Part shown: in pieces, positions 63,377-64,000 of the stretch | Position numbering within the stretch: position 1 is the stretch's first letter | Layout of the letters: each line of letters begins with the position of its first letter | Source: Acholoe squamosa | Lineage: Eukaryota > Annelida > Polychaeta > Phyllodocida > Polynoidae | DNA: 64,000 bases | Reading direction: 5' to 3' | NCBI GenBank assembly: GCA_949317995.1 | Contig: OX439051.1 | Location: 44,767,250 to 44,831,249, forward strand | Notes under the pieces: generated by a model | Seen by the model: the letters and a program-made list of their open reading frames with translations, nothing else | Told to the model about the DNA's origin: nothing | Databases searched by the model: none | Program-made: the position numbers and the translations under genes

Positions 63377-64000
63377 AGCTGTGTGTAATGATGTATCCTG
63401 TACCGGGGTCCTCCATGTGGGAACTGCTGTATGTCACACTTACCAGTAGTGTTAGTGCTTCAATGGTACAAAGTCATCAGCTTCTCTAGGTATGTGGTAC
63501 TGTATGGAGATATGTTTGATTAAGCTGGATGGTTGCGGTGACTAGAGCAAGTATGGGTGAGGGGGGTGGGGATTACTGCATAGGTACCATGTAACGCCTC
63601 TGTTGTGGGTGTGATGCCCATTGTTACCCCTTATCTATTTTAGTTATTTGTTAAAGTCATTCTCATACCTGATGTGTTTTTAGACAGGTTATTTACAAAT
63701 TATATAATGTGAGAGTGGTTCCTGTGAGTGTTACGTCGGCTGAATGATTCCGGGCCCATGGCTACTTCACGCATCTTGTTCAGTGTTGGTTCATGTTGGT
63801 AAGACGTGACATGACATGTAACATGACAACTGCCCTCCACCTCACCATAGCTGCCTTGTTGGCAGCAGAGACGGGCCTTACTCAGCTGCGTAAACTTCCC
63901 ACATACTGCACCTCAGTGCCTGTAGTCACAAACACAGGGCCCAGGGGAATAACCTTGGCACATATTCACTATGGATGAATTGGAAAGACCCTCTTACCAG
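63377..64000. other. 3' flank, nothing recognised
   Basis: A 61-codon frame at 63,793-63,978 has no recognisable domain. No repeats or RNA genes seen. Confidence 0.5.

Overview
The window is animal DNA. Its backbone is the 3' part of one large, intron-rich receptor tyrosine kinase gene of the EGFR/ErbB family on the + strand: 16 exons between 25,826 and 61,877, all with GT-AG introns and consistent phases, about 1,019 codons ending in TAG. The exons run from the second ligand-binding L domain through an extended cysteine-rich region, a transmembrane segment, a complete kinase domain and a tyrosine-rich tail. The extra cysteine-rich module before the membrane resembles invertebrate rather than vertebrate ErbB receptors, and the repeat content (Ty3-like and DIRS-like retroelements, many minisatellites, small palindromic DNA transposons) fits an invertebrate, probably marine. 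I cannot name the species. Exons for L domain 1 and the first cysteine-rich domain were not found in 1-25,825; they probably lie upstream of the window.

Layout. 1-5,336: no recognisable gene; a hairpin MITE, two palindromes and a 40-bp minisatellite. 5,337-16,296: LTR retrotransposon A (Ty3/gypsy-like; 363-bp LTRs, 4-bp target duplication) with gag, protease, RT, RNase H, a truncated integrase and a long extra ORF with two zinc-finger-like motifs; a non-LTR retroposon has jumped into its pol gene. 17,096-22,598: DIRS-order (tyrosine-recombinase) retrotransposon copy 1 on the - strand, with split direct repeats. 22,599-25,825: satellites, a MITE and a 58-bp retroposon tail. 25,826-36,025: EGFR exons 1-8, with arrays and MITEs in the introns. 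36,203-45,149: LTR retrotransposon B, an older decayed relative of A, in intron 8 between kinase exons. 45,722: exon 9. 47,881-52,669: DIRS copy 2 (+ strand) in intron 9, followed by two satellites and two MITEs. 55,923-61,877: EGFR exons 10-16. 61,878-64,000: 3' UTR and flank.

The most unusual observations are: (1) three separate minisatellites inside the EGFR gene whose repeat unit contains an exon/intron junction of the adjacent exon, giving arrays of decoy splice sites; (2) a conserved third ORF with zinc-finger motifs in both related LTR elements, where an env gene might otherwise sit; (3) two near-identical DIRS copies with complementary defects and an in-frame TGA between gag and pol; (4) LTRs of element A that differ only at four CpG sites; (5) a 163-165-bp satellite with a conserved hairpin. 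All calls come from reading the sequence; no database search was run.
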